Shown in pieces: positions 36,341 through 46,736 of a DNA stretch of 64,000 bases. Numbering within the stretch: the stretch's first letter is position 1; each line of letters starts with the position of its first letter. Under the pieces are notes generated by a model. The model ran no database searches, was not told the DNA's origin, and was given only the letters and a program-made list of their open reading frames with translations. Both the position numbers and the translations under genes were made by a program. The stretch is taken from NCBI GenBank assembly GCA_029204225.1, contig CM055096.1:76235521-76299520 (forward strand), read 5' to 3'. This DNA comes from Diphasiastrum complanatum. Taxonomy: Eukaryota; Streptophyta; Lycopodiopsida; Lycopodiales; Lycopodiaceae.

Positions 36341-36418
36341 CATAAGCATACTACAAGACAAGAGCCACATTCAACCATCCATCAAACCAAACTTTCAAGG
36401 AATCAAACCTACTCATCA
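36341..36418. repeat. 78-bp dispersed repeat, copy 2
   Basis: 77 of 78 bases match 33437-33514, in the same orientation, 2.9 kb away. The flanks on both sides are unrelated. Confidence 0.9.
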
Positions 36419-36494
36419 ACAAAGAGCTCTCAAAAATCATCAACTTCCAAATGTACCAACTCCTAAAAATACTAACTCACAAAAGTACTAACAT

Positions 36495-37236
36495 TTGAAA
36501 TACAAGGAGTTGGCTCCTTCTGATATGAAAATCCAAGGGATCTCCTTCACAATGCCATCTTGCCATTCTTCATGCCCTTCAAACCCTGTTTGCCATTTGT
36601 CCCCAACCCATTTGATAGTAGACCTAGTGGCCTCCATAAGAGAGTGGGGCAGTGGCGGATTCAAGGGTCTCTTCCAAAACTAGTCAAGATGCCATTTTTG
36701 CAAAAGGCTAGGGAGGCCATTGAAGTTTCCACTCTTGTACACCCTAGAAGCCCAACATGTCAATGGCTAGTGGGTGTACCTCCCAAATTTTTTAGCCTCA
36801 GAAGAATTGGACAAGGATAGTGCCTCACAACTTGAAACTTTCTCCCAAGAAATCTGTGACACTAGTGATCAATCCTCTTTTGAGTTTTGCCAATCCAAAA
36901 CTTGCCAAGTCCCCTTTGTCCCTTCACGCACTATCGAACTCAAGTCTGCCCTTACTGCTTACAAGCTTTGGAGCTTACTCACTGTTAATTTTATGGCTCC
37001 AGTACCTATTGATCTTTGGATTATTCTTGCACACCTCACTGACAAAGAAGTGCAAACTTGCAAACTTGTTGCTTTGAACAAAAACTCCATTCTTGAGACT
37101 CTTATTGCCTTTGATAATCATACGTATGAACAAATTTGATTCTTCTCTCTACCCTTATGAGCAAACTTGGGCACGAATTCGTGGACATTTTGACACCGGT
37201 TTCAAAAGAATTAATCTTCTTCAAGCTAGAATCTGG
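36495..37236 (+). pseudogene. Unrecognised protein-coding relic
   Basis: Three plus-strand frames in succession look protein-like: FVPNPFDSRPSGLHKRVGQW (36560 frame), SFEFCQSKTCQVPFVPSRTI and DLWIILAHLTDKEVQTCKLV (36774-37139), and SSLYPYEQTWARIRGHFDTG (37140-37236). The frames overlap as expected of one gene with frameshifts. I do not recognise the family. Its position directly before the truncated B 5' LTR suggests a piece of another retroelement, but a degraded host gene is possible. Confidence 0.35.
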
Positions 37237-37293
37237 AACTAGAAAAGGTCTTTCTTCAAATGTAGATGTGGTGACAAGTGCAAGAATCAGTTT

Positions 37294-37794
37294 TTAAATT
37301 TGAATAATTAGGGAGACAAAAATGGACCAATAGGATTCAGAGGCCAGGGTCCTCCTCTCTACTATAAAAAGGGACCAACTCAAGTTCCTACACATGCTCA
37401 TTTCTTTATTTCAATTAAGTAGATTGGTTTTCTTGTGAAATGGATTGATGAATGTCCTTGCTCTCTATCACTTTTCCTCCATCTCTCATGCTTTCTTTGG
37501 ATTTGCTAATTGTTGGATCTGATTGTTATTGGAGTTGCATATTATTATACTTTTTATGAGGGAGAAAGGGAGAGTAAGCTCTCTTGTTGTGGATCTAGTA
37601 TTAATGGATGTAGTGTTAATGATTAGGGTTAATGGATGTTAGAGTTAGATGTGAATCTTCCATTCATGCTGAGGCCTGGACTATACTATCGCTCTCATGG
37701 GAACGAATCTATGCGTGACAACTAACTTCATCTCTTTGATGCTAGATTGATTAGATCTTGGATTGAGGTTAGGCAAGGAAATAAACCCACTACA
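37294..37794 (+). mobile_element. Gypsy element B 5' LTR, left end missing
   Basis: From AAATTTGAATAATTAGGGAG onward it matches 51195-51698 of the 3' LTR, ending ACCCACTACA. I count about 13 differences over the first 180 aligned bases. The first 235 bases present in the 3' LTR are absent. A TATA box (CTACTATAAAAAGG) lies near 37361. Confidence 0.88.
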
Positions 37795-37798
37795 ATTC

Positions 37799-37814
37799 TG
37801 GGGCCGTTTTCGGG
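37799..37814 (+). promoter_or_regulatory. Element B primer-binding site (tRNA-Asp-like)
   Basis: TGGGGCCGTTTTCGGG, four bases after the LTR end, resembles the tRNA-Asp site TGGCGCCGTTGCCGG used by several non-chromovirus plant gypsy elements, with a few mismatches. Confidence 0.65.
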
Positions 37815-39038
37815 AAGCTACGCCAATTTTTCAGTTTGCAGCATGTGTGTTGGATGGTTAGCTTGCATTAGGCATCTTGTCGTTGCATGAATGGTGTTAG
37901 ATCTACATTTAGGGTTAGTTTTGGATTGATTTTGCTTGATTTGAGTGGATTTGCTTGGTTGAAATCTAATTTGATTGTGGAACAGGAAAATCTATTCAGA
38001 TCACCAATCTTAAGATCCATTTGGATCTAAGATATCAGAAAACACAACAAAGATTGGTCAAATATGTCAGATTTTGGTCAAAAGGAGACAAAAATTGTCA
38101 TTAGAGCTGATAACTTTTTGTCCTCATTCAGAAAACCTTCGCTGAGTTGCAGACACCTTCGATTTTGATCACAGAGCCTTCAATTTGAAGGGCGAACAAT
38201 CCTTCCTAGCAGATTTCTAGAAACATCAGAAAAACCATCAAAAAAATACCAAAAAATCATCAAAACCCTAAAAATACAGAAAAATAACCTTCGTCCAATT
38301 TTCTGTGCATAGGTGTGATTAAGATCTATCTACTGCCAGGTCAGCGAAGGATAATATCAAAAATAGAAAGTTTTTTTAGAGGATCAATTGTCATATTGTC
38401 ATATTTTGCACAAAAAAATCTCATTTTTTACAAAAAATACTAATATTACTCTTGATTCTTCGCCAAAACCTTCGCCGAGTTTCCAGAACATTATATTTAT
38501 AGTAAAACACTATATTTGAGTTCGACGAACATTCTTCCTATCCAGATCATAGAAAATCTTTATTTTTACCTTCGCTCAACTACATAAATTGTGTTTTTGT
38601 GTGCCAAAAACCTTCGTCAGATTTACCCTAGTTTTATCTGTGTCAGATTTTTTATCTGAGTGTTCGGCAAAGGTTATTTCCATAGAAATTGTCAGAAAAG
38701 CTTGATCAGAGAGTTTTTTTTTTCTTTCAAAAATAGCACTACTGAACCTTTGCCGAGACAATTTTCACCTAGGAAACCTTCGCCAGTTCTATTTTTAGGC
38801 TCTAATTTTCCAGATCAAGTCTCTGTCAAAATTTGGATCAAATCTGATATGATCTGATTTGGATTCTGAGACATTTTTCATTTTTTTAGAAGTATCGATT
38901 ATTGAATTTCTAAATCTTTTTCACAATATAGAAATCTAATTCTTGCCAAGTGGGATAGATCTAACAGATCTGATCTGAGATAGTTTTGATTAAAAATCTA
39001 GATCCAATCTCACTGTCTGCTTGATTTGGATCTATGAA
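37815..39038 (+). other. Element B 5' leader with repeated CTTCGCCGAG motif
   Basis: A 1.2-kb untranslated leader. AACCTTCGCCGAG or close variants occur at 38134, 38286, 38467, 38567, 38609, 38745 and 38774, with reverse-complement forms (GCGAAGG at 38346, GTTCGGCAAAGG at 38663). No ORF is seen. Confidence 0.7.
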
Positions 39039-40240
39039 ATGGCAGCTCCTGGAGGTGCTCCTCAGGAAGTCAATCCAATGATTGGTAGAAGAGCACCCCG
39101 TTTGGATCTACCCAAATACAATGGATTAACAGATCCAGTAAGATTTCTTCAGATCTACGTTGGATCTTGTGAAGTCTATGGTGAAATTTTTCCTCAAGAT
39201 AAACTTATGTTTTTTTCTATGGCCTTAACAGGCGCAACACAAGATTGGTACTATAATCAAGATGAAACTGAACATACAGATTGGGAGATTGTTAAACAAG
39301 CCCTTATCACACAGTTCAAATCTCGGAAGTTTATGGAAGACCCTTTTCTACTTTTAAGTAAATATTAAAACGGGAAAACGAGAAATGGTTCAAGATTACA
39401 TTGAACGAGTAAAACGCCTCAAATCTGAGTGTGAACCTGAGCTAATTAACGAAAATGCATGATTATGTGGTTTTTATCAGGTTTACCTAAAAGGATCAAA
39501 CGTGAGCTGAAACATAATAATGAGTACGCAATGTTGCAGAATGTTATGGATGATGCAATTCGGGAGGAGGATGAAGATTCAGATGATGAGCCGAATATCA
39601 GTATGTTGTCTTATACAGCAGGGCAGACTACTACGACATCCACCATTGTTGCATCAACGAATGTCAACGCTACTGCAAAAATGATGCCCAATGAGTTCGA
39701 TAAACTCAAGAAGAACCAGCAGAAACAGATGGAAAAGTTGCAGTCGCAATTTGATGAGAAGATCAAAGCATTGGAAAATTTCCATGGACAATCGAACAAG
39801 GAACCTAAGAAGTTTGCAAAGACTTTTCCTATTAGGGAAAATGTCTGGTGTTCAATTTGTACATAAAATCACACAGTAAATGAGTGTCCTCAATTGAAAA
39901 AATGAATGGAAATCCAAAGCACCTCGTTCCTCCTGCCAATTTGATGGAACCAGAACCGTACAGAAGTACCGAGCCATGAAACTATGGTAATGATAAAAAA
40001 GGTGGATCTTCAGAATGCTATTTATGTTGCCGTGCAACAACAAGCATCTAGAAACTGGACCAGAGCACCACTTGGATGCTTTGCATGTGGAGAAAATCAC
40101 AGAGTTGCAAAATGTCCAAATAAAGAAAAATTTATACCATTCTGTCATGATTGAGGTTATGGGCATTGCTATAAAGATTGTCCAGCAAGACCGAAGCCAC
40201 CACCACCAACTACAGCTCCTGTAAATGTGATAACAATCAA
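39039..40240 (+). pseudogene. Element B gag with zinc knuckles, broken
   Basis: The ATG at 39039 (MAAPGGAPQEVNPM) opens a capsid-like region: RRAPRLDLPKYNGLTDPVRF, ALTGATQDWYYNQDE, ALITQFKSRKFMEDPF. It stops at 39366. Another frame (39459-39864) continues FLSGLPKRIKRELKHNNEYA and a Lys/Gln-rich coiled stretch, then CSICT with a stop at 39864 in place of the next residue and NHTVNECP. Downstream are CFACGENHRVAKCPNKEKF and FCHD-stop-GYGHCYKDCP, so three CCHC-type knuckles existed and two carry nonsense codons. This is the gag of the same family as element A, whose own gag is missing. Confidence 0.8.
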
Positions 40241-40546
40241 GCCCAAATGTACCCTTGATGGTGGTCACAAGAGCACAGAAGCAGAAAGAATCAGTAGTGG
40301 ATCCAGTATCTACTGATTCTACACCATTACTTGATATACCAACAACATCTGGTGTCTATCCAAATCTTCATGCAGAAAAAAGAAGATATCAGGATATGTT
40401 GCAGTGGATTAAACATCTCCAAGAAGAAGAGGAGCTTGAAGCTGCTAAGGCAACAACCAAAGTTCGTTCTTCACCATTGCAGCCACCAAGAAATTCACGT
40501 ACAGATATGAATGATCAGTTGCATCATCATGAAGTGACCCTTCAAG

Positions 40547-41227
40547 ATGACTAAACCAGAAGCGCCGCAAACAGAACTGCTCATGAATATTTTGTCTAGT
40601 AAGATTAATATTTCATTAGGAGAGTTCTTGAAGTTGGTGCCAAAAGCAAAAGAAGTCTTAGCGCAAAAGTTAGCTCAAGCAGAACCAGAAGTCCATCAGG
40701 AGCCACTTTTTTGTGCTGGATTTGAAGAATCTAATGAAGTACTCCATATCAAAGTAGCTTGGAAAAGTGAACGAAAAAATATCACCCTGCCGATACAGCA
40801 TAGACAATTTTCTAAGGAAGCAGCTGTGATAGATGGCAGTTCAGGAGTTAACCTGATTTCTACAAAGCTATTTGCAAAATGGGGTCTTACAAAGATCAAG
40901 CCTGCGAATTTTGCCATTAAGCTAGCTGATCAAACAACAATTTGTCCGCGAGGAATGGTTGCAGATATACCTGTCAGAATTGCGGGAGTACAGTTCATCA
41001 TTACTTTCGTAGTAATGGACTTACCAGATGCACCAAATGTCTACCAAGTCCTATTGGGACGTCCATGGTTAAGAGTTGCGCAAGTAATTCATAACTGGAG
41101 TACCGAAAAAATCACTTTTGAAAATGGTGAACGTGCAGTCAAAGTTGATCCTGCAACTTGTACTATCAGACCAGTGGTTCAAAAAGAGGATGATGATTCC
41201 TCAACAATGGATCATGCTTGTGACTGA
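40547..41227 (+). CDS. Element B aspartic protease segment
   Basis: An open frame of 226 codons. The active site reads AAVIDGSSGVNLISTKLF (D-G-S-S-G form). The C-terminal half reads VVMDLPDAPNVYQVLLGRPW, then LRVAQVIHNW. It belongs to the retropepsin family and would process gag-pol. The frame before it (40255-40554) carries the gag-protease linker, MVVTRAQKQK. A nearly identical scrap lies at 7799-7879. The ATG is simply the first in frame; translation would normally come through from gag. Confidence 0.75.
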   Translation: MTKPEAPQTELLMNILSSKINISLGEFLKLVPKAKEVLAQKLAQAEPEVHQEPLFCAGFEESNEVLHIKVAWKSERKNITLPIQHRQFSKEAAVIDGSSGVNLISTKLFAKWGLTKIKPANFAIKLADQTTICPRGMVADIPVRIAGVQFIITFVVMDLPDAPNVYQVLLGRPWLRVAQVIHNWSTEKITFENGERAVKVDPATCTIRPVVQKEDDDSSTMDHACD

Positions 41228-41239
41228 CCAGAGAAAAAT

Positions 41240-41760
41240 TTGGGAGTTCACTATGATTCTCATACAGATACTGTCAACTGGAATGAAGCTCTTGCAACGA
41301 TTGATTGTACAGCAGGATATATGTGTCAACAAGATAATCAGTCAGATTTGAGCGAGATTTCATTATTGGATCGAACCTTGGATACACCAATCACCTTTCC
41401 ATTGAATGTGCTGAATGTAGCTTGGATATCAACCGAACCTATACCAGATCCGATTGAGGATGACCTCATTCCTATGAGTCATACCTTGACTTATGATGAC
41501 AATGCAGAACTTACTGATGAGCAGATTCTAAATCATATGGATCCGACCATATTTGGAGTGTGTAATGTTCTTGATGAACCAACAGTAAAACCGCCCAAAG
41601 CAGTTATATTGAAGGAAGACATGATCATAGGATCAATGACGAGGAAACAAGCCAAGCAACATTATAATACGGTCATGAAATGGAAAAATCCTCCTCAAAA
41701 GATTGATTCAAAAAATATACTACCCTTACTGGATAAAGACAAAGGAGAAGTCAGGAATTT
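41240..41760 (+). pseudogene. Element B protease-RT linker
   Basis: An acidic open stretch (SHTLTYDDNAELTDEQILNH, MIIGSMTRKQAKQHYNTVMK) with no domain I recognise. It then joins RT directly at the strand RICVNLKALNQ. The RT N-terminal region present in element A (22270-22690) is missing here, so about 450 bases have been deleted near 41750. Confidence 0.65.
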
Positions 41761-42470
41761 GTGTGAATCTCAAGGCTTTGAACCAAGTGACGCGGAAGGA
41801 TCACTTTCTAATACCTTTTACTGAAAGCATTTTGGATCGCCTTGCTGGAGCGGAACCTTATAGTTTCCTGGATGGATTTAGTGGTTACAACCAGGTTAAG
41901 ATTGCACCTGCAAATCGCCACAAAATCGCTTTTGCACATAATGGGGCACCTATGCTTACAAAGTAATGTCGTTTGGACTCTGTAATGCACCAAGTTTGTT
42001 TCAAAGAGTAATGCAATTTTCTTTTAAAAATTATCTATAGAAATTCCTTGAAATTTACTTTGATGACCTGGGAGTCCATAGTACAGATACAGACCACCTG
42101 GATCGATTAGAGAAAGTATTTGAAAGATGTCGCAAATATCAAATTTTTCTAAATCCAGAAAAAATGCCAAATATGGGTTTCCCATGGAGTTGTGCTTGGG
42201 CATGTGATATCGAGACATGGAATTGCCACAGATTATTCTAAAATCAACATTATTGTGGAATTGCCACCGCCAACAACAATTTGTAGAGTTTATGTGTTTA
42301 TGGGTCATGCGAAGTACTATCGAATTTTTATTATCTTCTTTGCGGAATTAGCACGACCCATATACAAACTAACTATTGTTCCTATTTGGATAGTAGAGGC
42401 GTTGGAAGCCTTTGAAAAATTAAAAAAAAGCATTAACTTCAGCACCAATACTGCATTCTCCAGATTGGAC
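41745..42470 (+). pseudogene. Element B reverse transcriptase, broken
   Basis: RICVNLKALNQVTRKDHFLI and PFTESILDRLAGAEPYSFLD, then FSGYNQVKIAPANRHKIAFA to about 41940. A small deletion shifts the frame. MSFGLCNAPSLFQRVMQFSF then resumes, with TAG at 42038 just before KFLEIYFDDLGVHS (active site, F-D-D). The connection region GHVISRHGIATDYSKINII and GHAKYYRIFIIFFAELARPI follows. The TAG is at the same codon as in element A. Confidence 0.85.
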
Positions 42471-42860
42471 GGTTGAATTCCATGTTCACACGGATGCCTC
42501 GAAATATGTCATTGGATCAGTTTTGACGCAGCCAGGTGGCTATAAGAAGGACTATCCTATACGATTTGCAAGCAGACAACTTACAGATCCAGAGAAGAAC
42601 TATTCAACAATAGAACGTGAAGCGTTAGCCATGATTTTTTCTATTCGGAAATTTTGTCACTACCTCATGGAAATGCACTTTGCATTTTATACGGATCACC
42701 AGCCGTTACTTTACTTGGTAAACAAGACATGCAATACTAGACTTACTGTAAGATGGTTACTGTTATTGATTGAATTTGACTTTCGAATTGTGGTTCGAAA
42801 GGGGAAGCAACATTATCTAGCCAATCACGTTTTGCGAATTGAATCCGCACCAGTTAATAC
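42471..42860 (+). pseudogene. Element B RNase H
   Basis: VEFHVHTDASKYVIGSVLTQ, then RFASRQLTDPEKNYSTIERE and ALAMIFSIRKF, HFAFYTDHQPLLYLVNKT, and KGKQHYLANHVLRIESAP. The open frame 42523-42984 covers most of it. TDAS and TDHQ carry RNase H acidic residues. This is the best-preserved catalytic domain of B, cut off from RT by frame breaks. Confidence 0.8.
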
Positions 42861-44070
42861 TGAAGTGGATGATGAATTACATGATGCTGCATTGTTCTAT
42901 GTAGAAGCAGTACCTGAGTGGGCAAGAGATATTGTTGAGTACCTGATGCTAGGACAACCGAATGATTCTTTGACAAAAGTATAGAAGAGACAATTGATTC
43001 ATAAGGCTCAACCTTATCAATTGCTTGCAGGACAATTATATCGTCGTGAATCAAACAATATTCTACGTAGATGTGTCTTATTGCATGAAATACCAAATTT
43101 AATCATGTTTTCACATGATGGCATGGGCGGAGGACATTTCTCTACAGATATTACGATTCGCAAACTTTTGCAATCAGGTTGTTGGTGGCCTACGCTTCAT
43201 AAGGACACAAAAATTGCAAGCACCGTTTAAAAAATGGAGACTGTATTATGTTGGTCCTATTCATTCTGTCGTGCAAGGATCTCAGGCCCAATACATTATC
43301 TTAGCAACTGATTATATGACCAAGTGGGTTGAAGCCAAAGCTGTCAAAGTTGCTGATGCAAAATCTACGGCCAAGTTTATCTATGAAAACATTATTATCA
43401 GATTTGGATGTCCGATCGAGATTGTCAGTGATCGGGGTACACACTTTGTTAATCAAACAATAAAGTGTTTATTGAAAGTTTTTTTTGTTATACACTGATT
43501 TAGTACTCCTTACTATCCTAGAGGGAATGGACAAGCTGAATCTTCCAATAAGATTCTCTGCATTATTATGAGAAAAATAGTTGAAACGAGTCGGTCTGAT
43601 TGGGAACATAAACTGCATGCAGCATTATGGACATTCAGAAACCGCTTACAAAAGTAGTACAAATCAAACGCCCTTTCAACTTGTTTATGGTCAAGATGTC
43701 ATCATGCCGATTGAATTTTTAATCCCATCTTTACGCAACAGAACGGTTAAATGATGATAAGTCTTTACAACTCCATCATGAAGCGTTGCACAAATTATCT
43801 GAAACATGATTGATGGCACTGCACGCGTTGGCAGCAGAGAAAGCCCGTCGCAAGGCATGGCACGATCGTCGATTGCACAAAAGAGATCTGAAAGTAGGAG
43901 ATCTCGCACTGATGTACGAAACCAAGCTGATCAAGAGAAAATTGAAGTTGACAGGTGAAGGCCCGTATAAAGTGAAAGAAATCCTGAACTATGGTGCAAT
44001 AATTCTTGAGCACTTGGACGAAAAATGATTTGATACTCCGGTGAATGGCAACCGATTACGCAAGTTTTGG
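42861..44070 (+). pseudogene. Element B integrase, catalytic Asp lost
   Basis: The zinc domain starts SHDGMGGGHFSTDITIRKLL, SGCWWPTLHKD, but the C-x-x-C half seen in A (SCDICQRARHP) is deleted and the sequence jumps to LQAPFKKWRLYYVGPIHSVV. Tyr replaces the first catalytic Asp (WGVDYVG in A). ILATDYMTKWVEAKAVKVAD, SDRGTHFVNQ (second Asp) and YYPRGNGQAESSNK (catalytic Glu) follow after a frameshift near 43495. The C-terminal part reads HDRRLHKRDLKVGDLALMYE, TGEGPYKVKEILNYGAII. It ends at a TAG near 44072. No chromodomain is present. Confidence 0.85.
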
Positions 44071-44073
44071 TAG

Positions 44074-44890
44074 CCTGCTCCACCAGCTCAGCAAGCATGA
44101 TCTAAATGATTTTTTTTAACTTTTGTTTGTTTTTCAAATTTTTTGTTTTCAATATTTAACTGTTAAGTTTTGTTTGGAAAAGACGAAAAAAAAAATGAGA
44201 AAAGATTGATGAGCAAAAAGTCAGAAAAGTCATCAGAATTAAAAAAGAGACAAAAAAATATTTTTGATAGAAAATGACTTATAAAATCACTGTTTTGGTC
44301 ATATGTTGCCTATACAGTATTGGAAACTTTTATTGATCTTTCAGATTGTACATTCACTTCAGATATATCTAGATTGAGTTGGGCGCAGGTTCTTTTCCAG
44401 AAAAAGTCCCTTTTTGGAGTTAGGCGAATGATCAGGAACATGCCATTTTGGGAACCTTCGCCGAGCACCTTACTCTCCTTAAGAACCTTCGCTGACATGC
44501 TAGATGGTATTAAAATGTCAAAATTGGGTTGGCCATAGGTTCAGATCTTGAAAATTTGCATTTATTACAGTACTTGGGCTTATGGCAAGTCAAAAGTATT
44601 AGTGCTATAATATTTTAATAATAAAAAAGGCATCTTACACGAATTCTTAAAGGGTATTTTTGGAACTCAAAACTCCTCTAATGCCCACAAATTTTTGTTC
44701 AGAACTGATCAGCCAAACTAGTATTCAATATGATGGACCCTCCAATTTCACTTATAAGTTGGTTGAATTCGATTCATTCTTCACTTGTGCTAGCGAAGCT
44801 GTTGCCAATTTTTTTAGCGACCAAAGTCTTGAAAACTTTCTGAACTATTTTTTGTTATACACTCGCACATATTACTTTTCGTTTCTAATC
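44074..44890 (+). other. Element B integrase-accessory ORF spacer
   Basis: Non-coding, with T- and A-rich runs. AACCTTCGCCGAG lies at 44456 and AACCTTCGCTGA at 44483. It is collinear with 25035-25816 of element A. Confidence 0.6.
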
Positions 44891-44898
44891 ATCGTGTC

Positions 44899-45815
44899 TT
44901 CCTCAGTCAGTCGCCTCATTATACTATCCATCGTGATGTCCCATCTGCAATGAATATTATGATCCTTCCTAGCACAAGCATGGTCACTCAGTGGATGACC
45001 CTTGCGGAGCCTCTGCTTACTGCAATGGGTATTCATGAGATAGCCTTTTTCGGGAGAATCAACATGGATTGTATCACTCTTGCCTTCAGTACTTGGGAGG
45101 AGAAATCCAAGTTTTATATCACTTTCTAGGGAGCCACACACAAGGTGCGCATGACTGAGGCCGCCCTTGTTGCCATAAGGATAGCATCATAAGCAAGCCA
45201 AATAGGCTATTAAGCCTTATATTGACCTTACAAATGATTTTCATTGGACCAATGACGGCTACCTCCTAGAAGCCATTACTGAGCTTGCCATACCTACCGC
45301 TGCTCAGCTTCTTAATAATTTCCTGATGGTTGGCAACCTCAAGAAAGACCGCATTACTTCTCAGATCTTGCATAGGATAGTTGAGTCATACGTCAAGATA
45401 GCCAAGGCCCCTCTGGAACCATATAATTGGTTCAAGACTATTTTTGGTGAGCTCAAACAAGCCATTAAGAGCAATACCAAACAATAGTTTGCTGCTAGTC
45501 CCTTGTTATCTCTCCTAGCAGCCTCCCACCTTGAAAATAAAATCCATGGGTTTCGCCTAGATTCTGTGCTTTCTATTTGTGAAGAAGCAGTAGCCGAGTC
45601 ATCTCACCAGGCCTCCAGTTCACATAGCCGACATCGTCCATGCAGCGAGATCGTCATTCCTAACTCGCCTTCCGCATCACGACGTTGTACTAGGCAGACA
45701 TCGTCAGTTGCGCTTCCACCCATGTTGCTGTTCACACTGAACTCCCTATTCCCCCCACCTCTGATGCTTCCCTTGCCTCTGCTTCATCTCATGGACAATA
45801 TGTGAACATTGCGGC
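44899..45815 (+). pseudogene. Element B accessory ORF, N-terminal part
   Basis: It is parallel to A: HYTIHRDVPSAMN, then TMVTQWMTLAEPLLTAMGIH, EIAFFGRINMDCITLAFSTW, EEKSKFYITF, a stop, GATHKVRMTEAALVAI. After frame changes come AQLLNNFLMVGNLKKDRITS and SSHSRHRPCSEIVIPNSPSA. The start ATG of A (CATCATGTCTTC) is GTG here. The region ends at GCGGC (45811-45815), where element N is inserted. The N-terminal part has hydrophobic and aromatic patches but no motif I can name. Confidence 0.65.
45811..45815. repeat. Target-site duplication of element N, left copy
   Basis: GCGGC precedes the TGTTAAAATT LTR start. GGGGC follows the LTR end at 48936-48940. They match at four of five bases. Confidence 0.75.
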
Positions 45816-46055
45816 TGTTAAAATTGACAAAAGCTAACTTGATCAAATCTTGTAAATACCATTATGACTAGTACATACCATCATTAAACATGTGTGGAGC
45901 CTGTTCCCACGTGTGAAATAAATGCATTTATCATTTAGATGAGTCATATAGGTTGTACATACCATTTCATTTGAGATCTAGTGCCTAAAATGGCCAAAAT
46001 CTAGTTTTCTAGCTATATGCAACTTGGCATCATTTATTGGTAGGAAAAGCTAAAT
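45816..46055 (+). mobile_element. Element N 5' LTR, 3' two-thirds deleted
   Basis: 240 bases starting TGTTAAAATTGACAAAAGC match the first 240 bases of the 3' LTR with four substitutions and one indel. After AGGAAAAGCTA the sequences part, so the rest of the LTR and any primer-binding site were lost. From 46056 to 46736 is leader-like DNA, part of which (46117-46230) resembles 62930-63060. Confidence 0.88.
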
Positions 46056-46736
46056 TTTCTGAGCAAAATTTTGACATTATATGTATGAAACTCAAATAAG
46101 TTCTATTCAACTTTCTTTGTGAGAGTGTGAGGGTCGAGTTGTGATCCCATTGGGAGTCTAGAACAGGGAGGAGTCCATGTTTGCGTGTTCATGCATGGTT
46201 GGGATCTTTGTGAATCTCTAGATGTCTAAATTTTAAGCTTGGTGAAAAATTATTGACATAGATTGCTATCAAACCATTTCATATCCGTTCCAAATCTCAA
46301 GAGTGGGATTCTTTGGGTCAAGAGGTATTCCAAAAGTGGTGATTGGATCTGATCTTTGTGAATCAAGTATACATGTCAAGTTTATGTGATCTAGTGTAGA
46401 TCCTTTTTCTTGTGAGAATTTATGGTATAGTGTTGTCAAATCAAATCAAATTCAATCAAAATCTGAGTCCAAAAGAAGTGACTAAGTTGGATTTTCAAGT
46501 ATTTGAAACAAAACATATACTTTGTTCAAGAATCTCAAAAGTTGAGTGAACTAGTCAAGAGAAAAGGAAAATGTAGGTGTCAAATCTTTTCAAATCCAGT
46601 CCAACTCTCAAGAGAAAATTGGTATTTGTTGAGTCCAATGGAGTGTTTGGATCTGATTTTTGTGATTTGATGGAGTGCTTTTGTCTTAGTGATCAAAGCA
46701 AAGATTAGTTTCCAATTGACTAGGTTGAAAAGAGAT

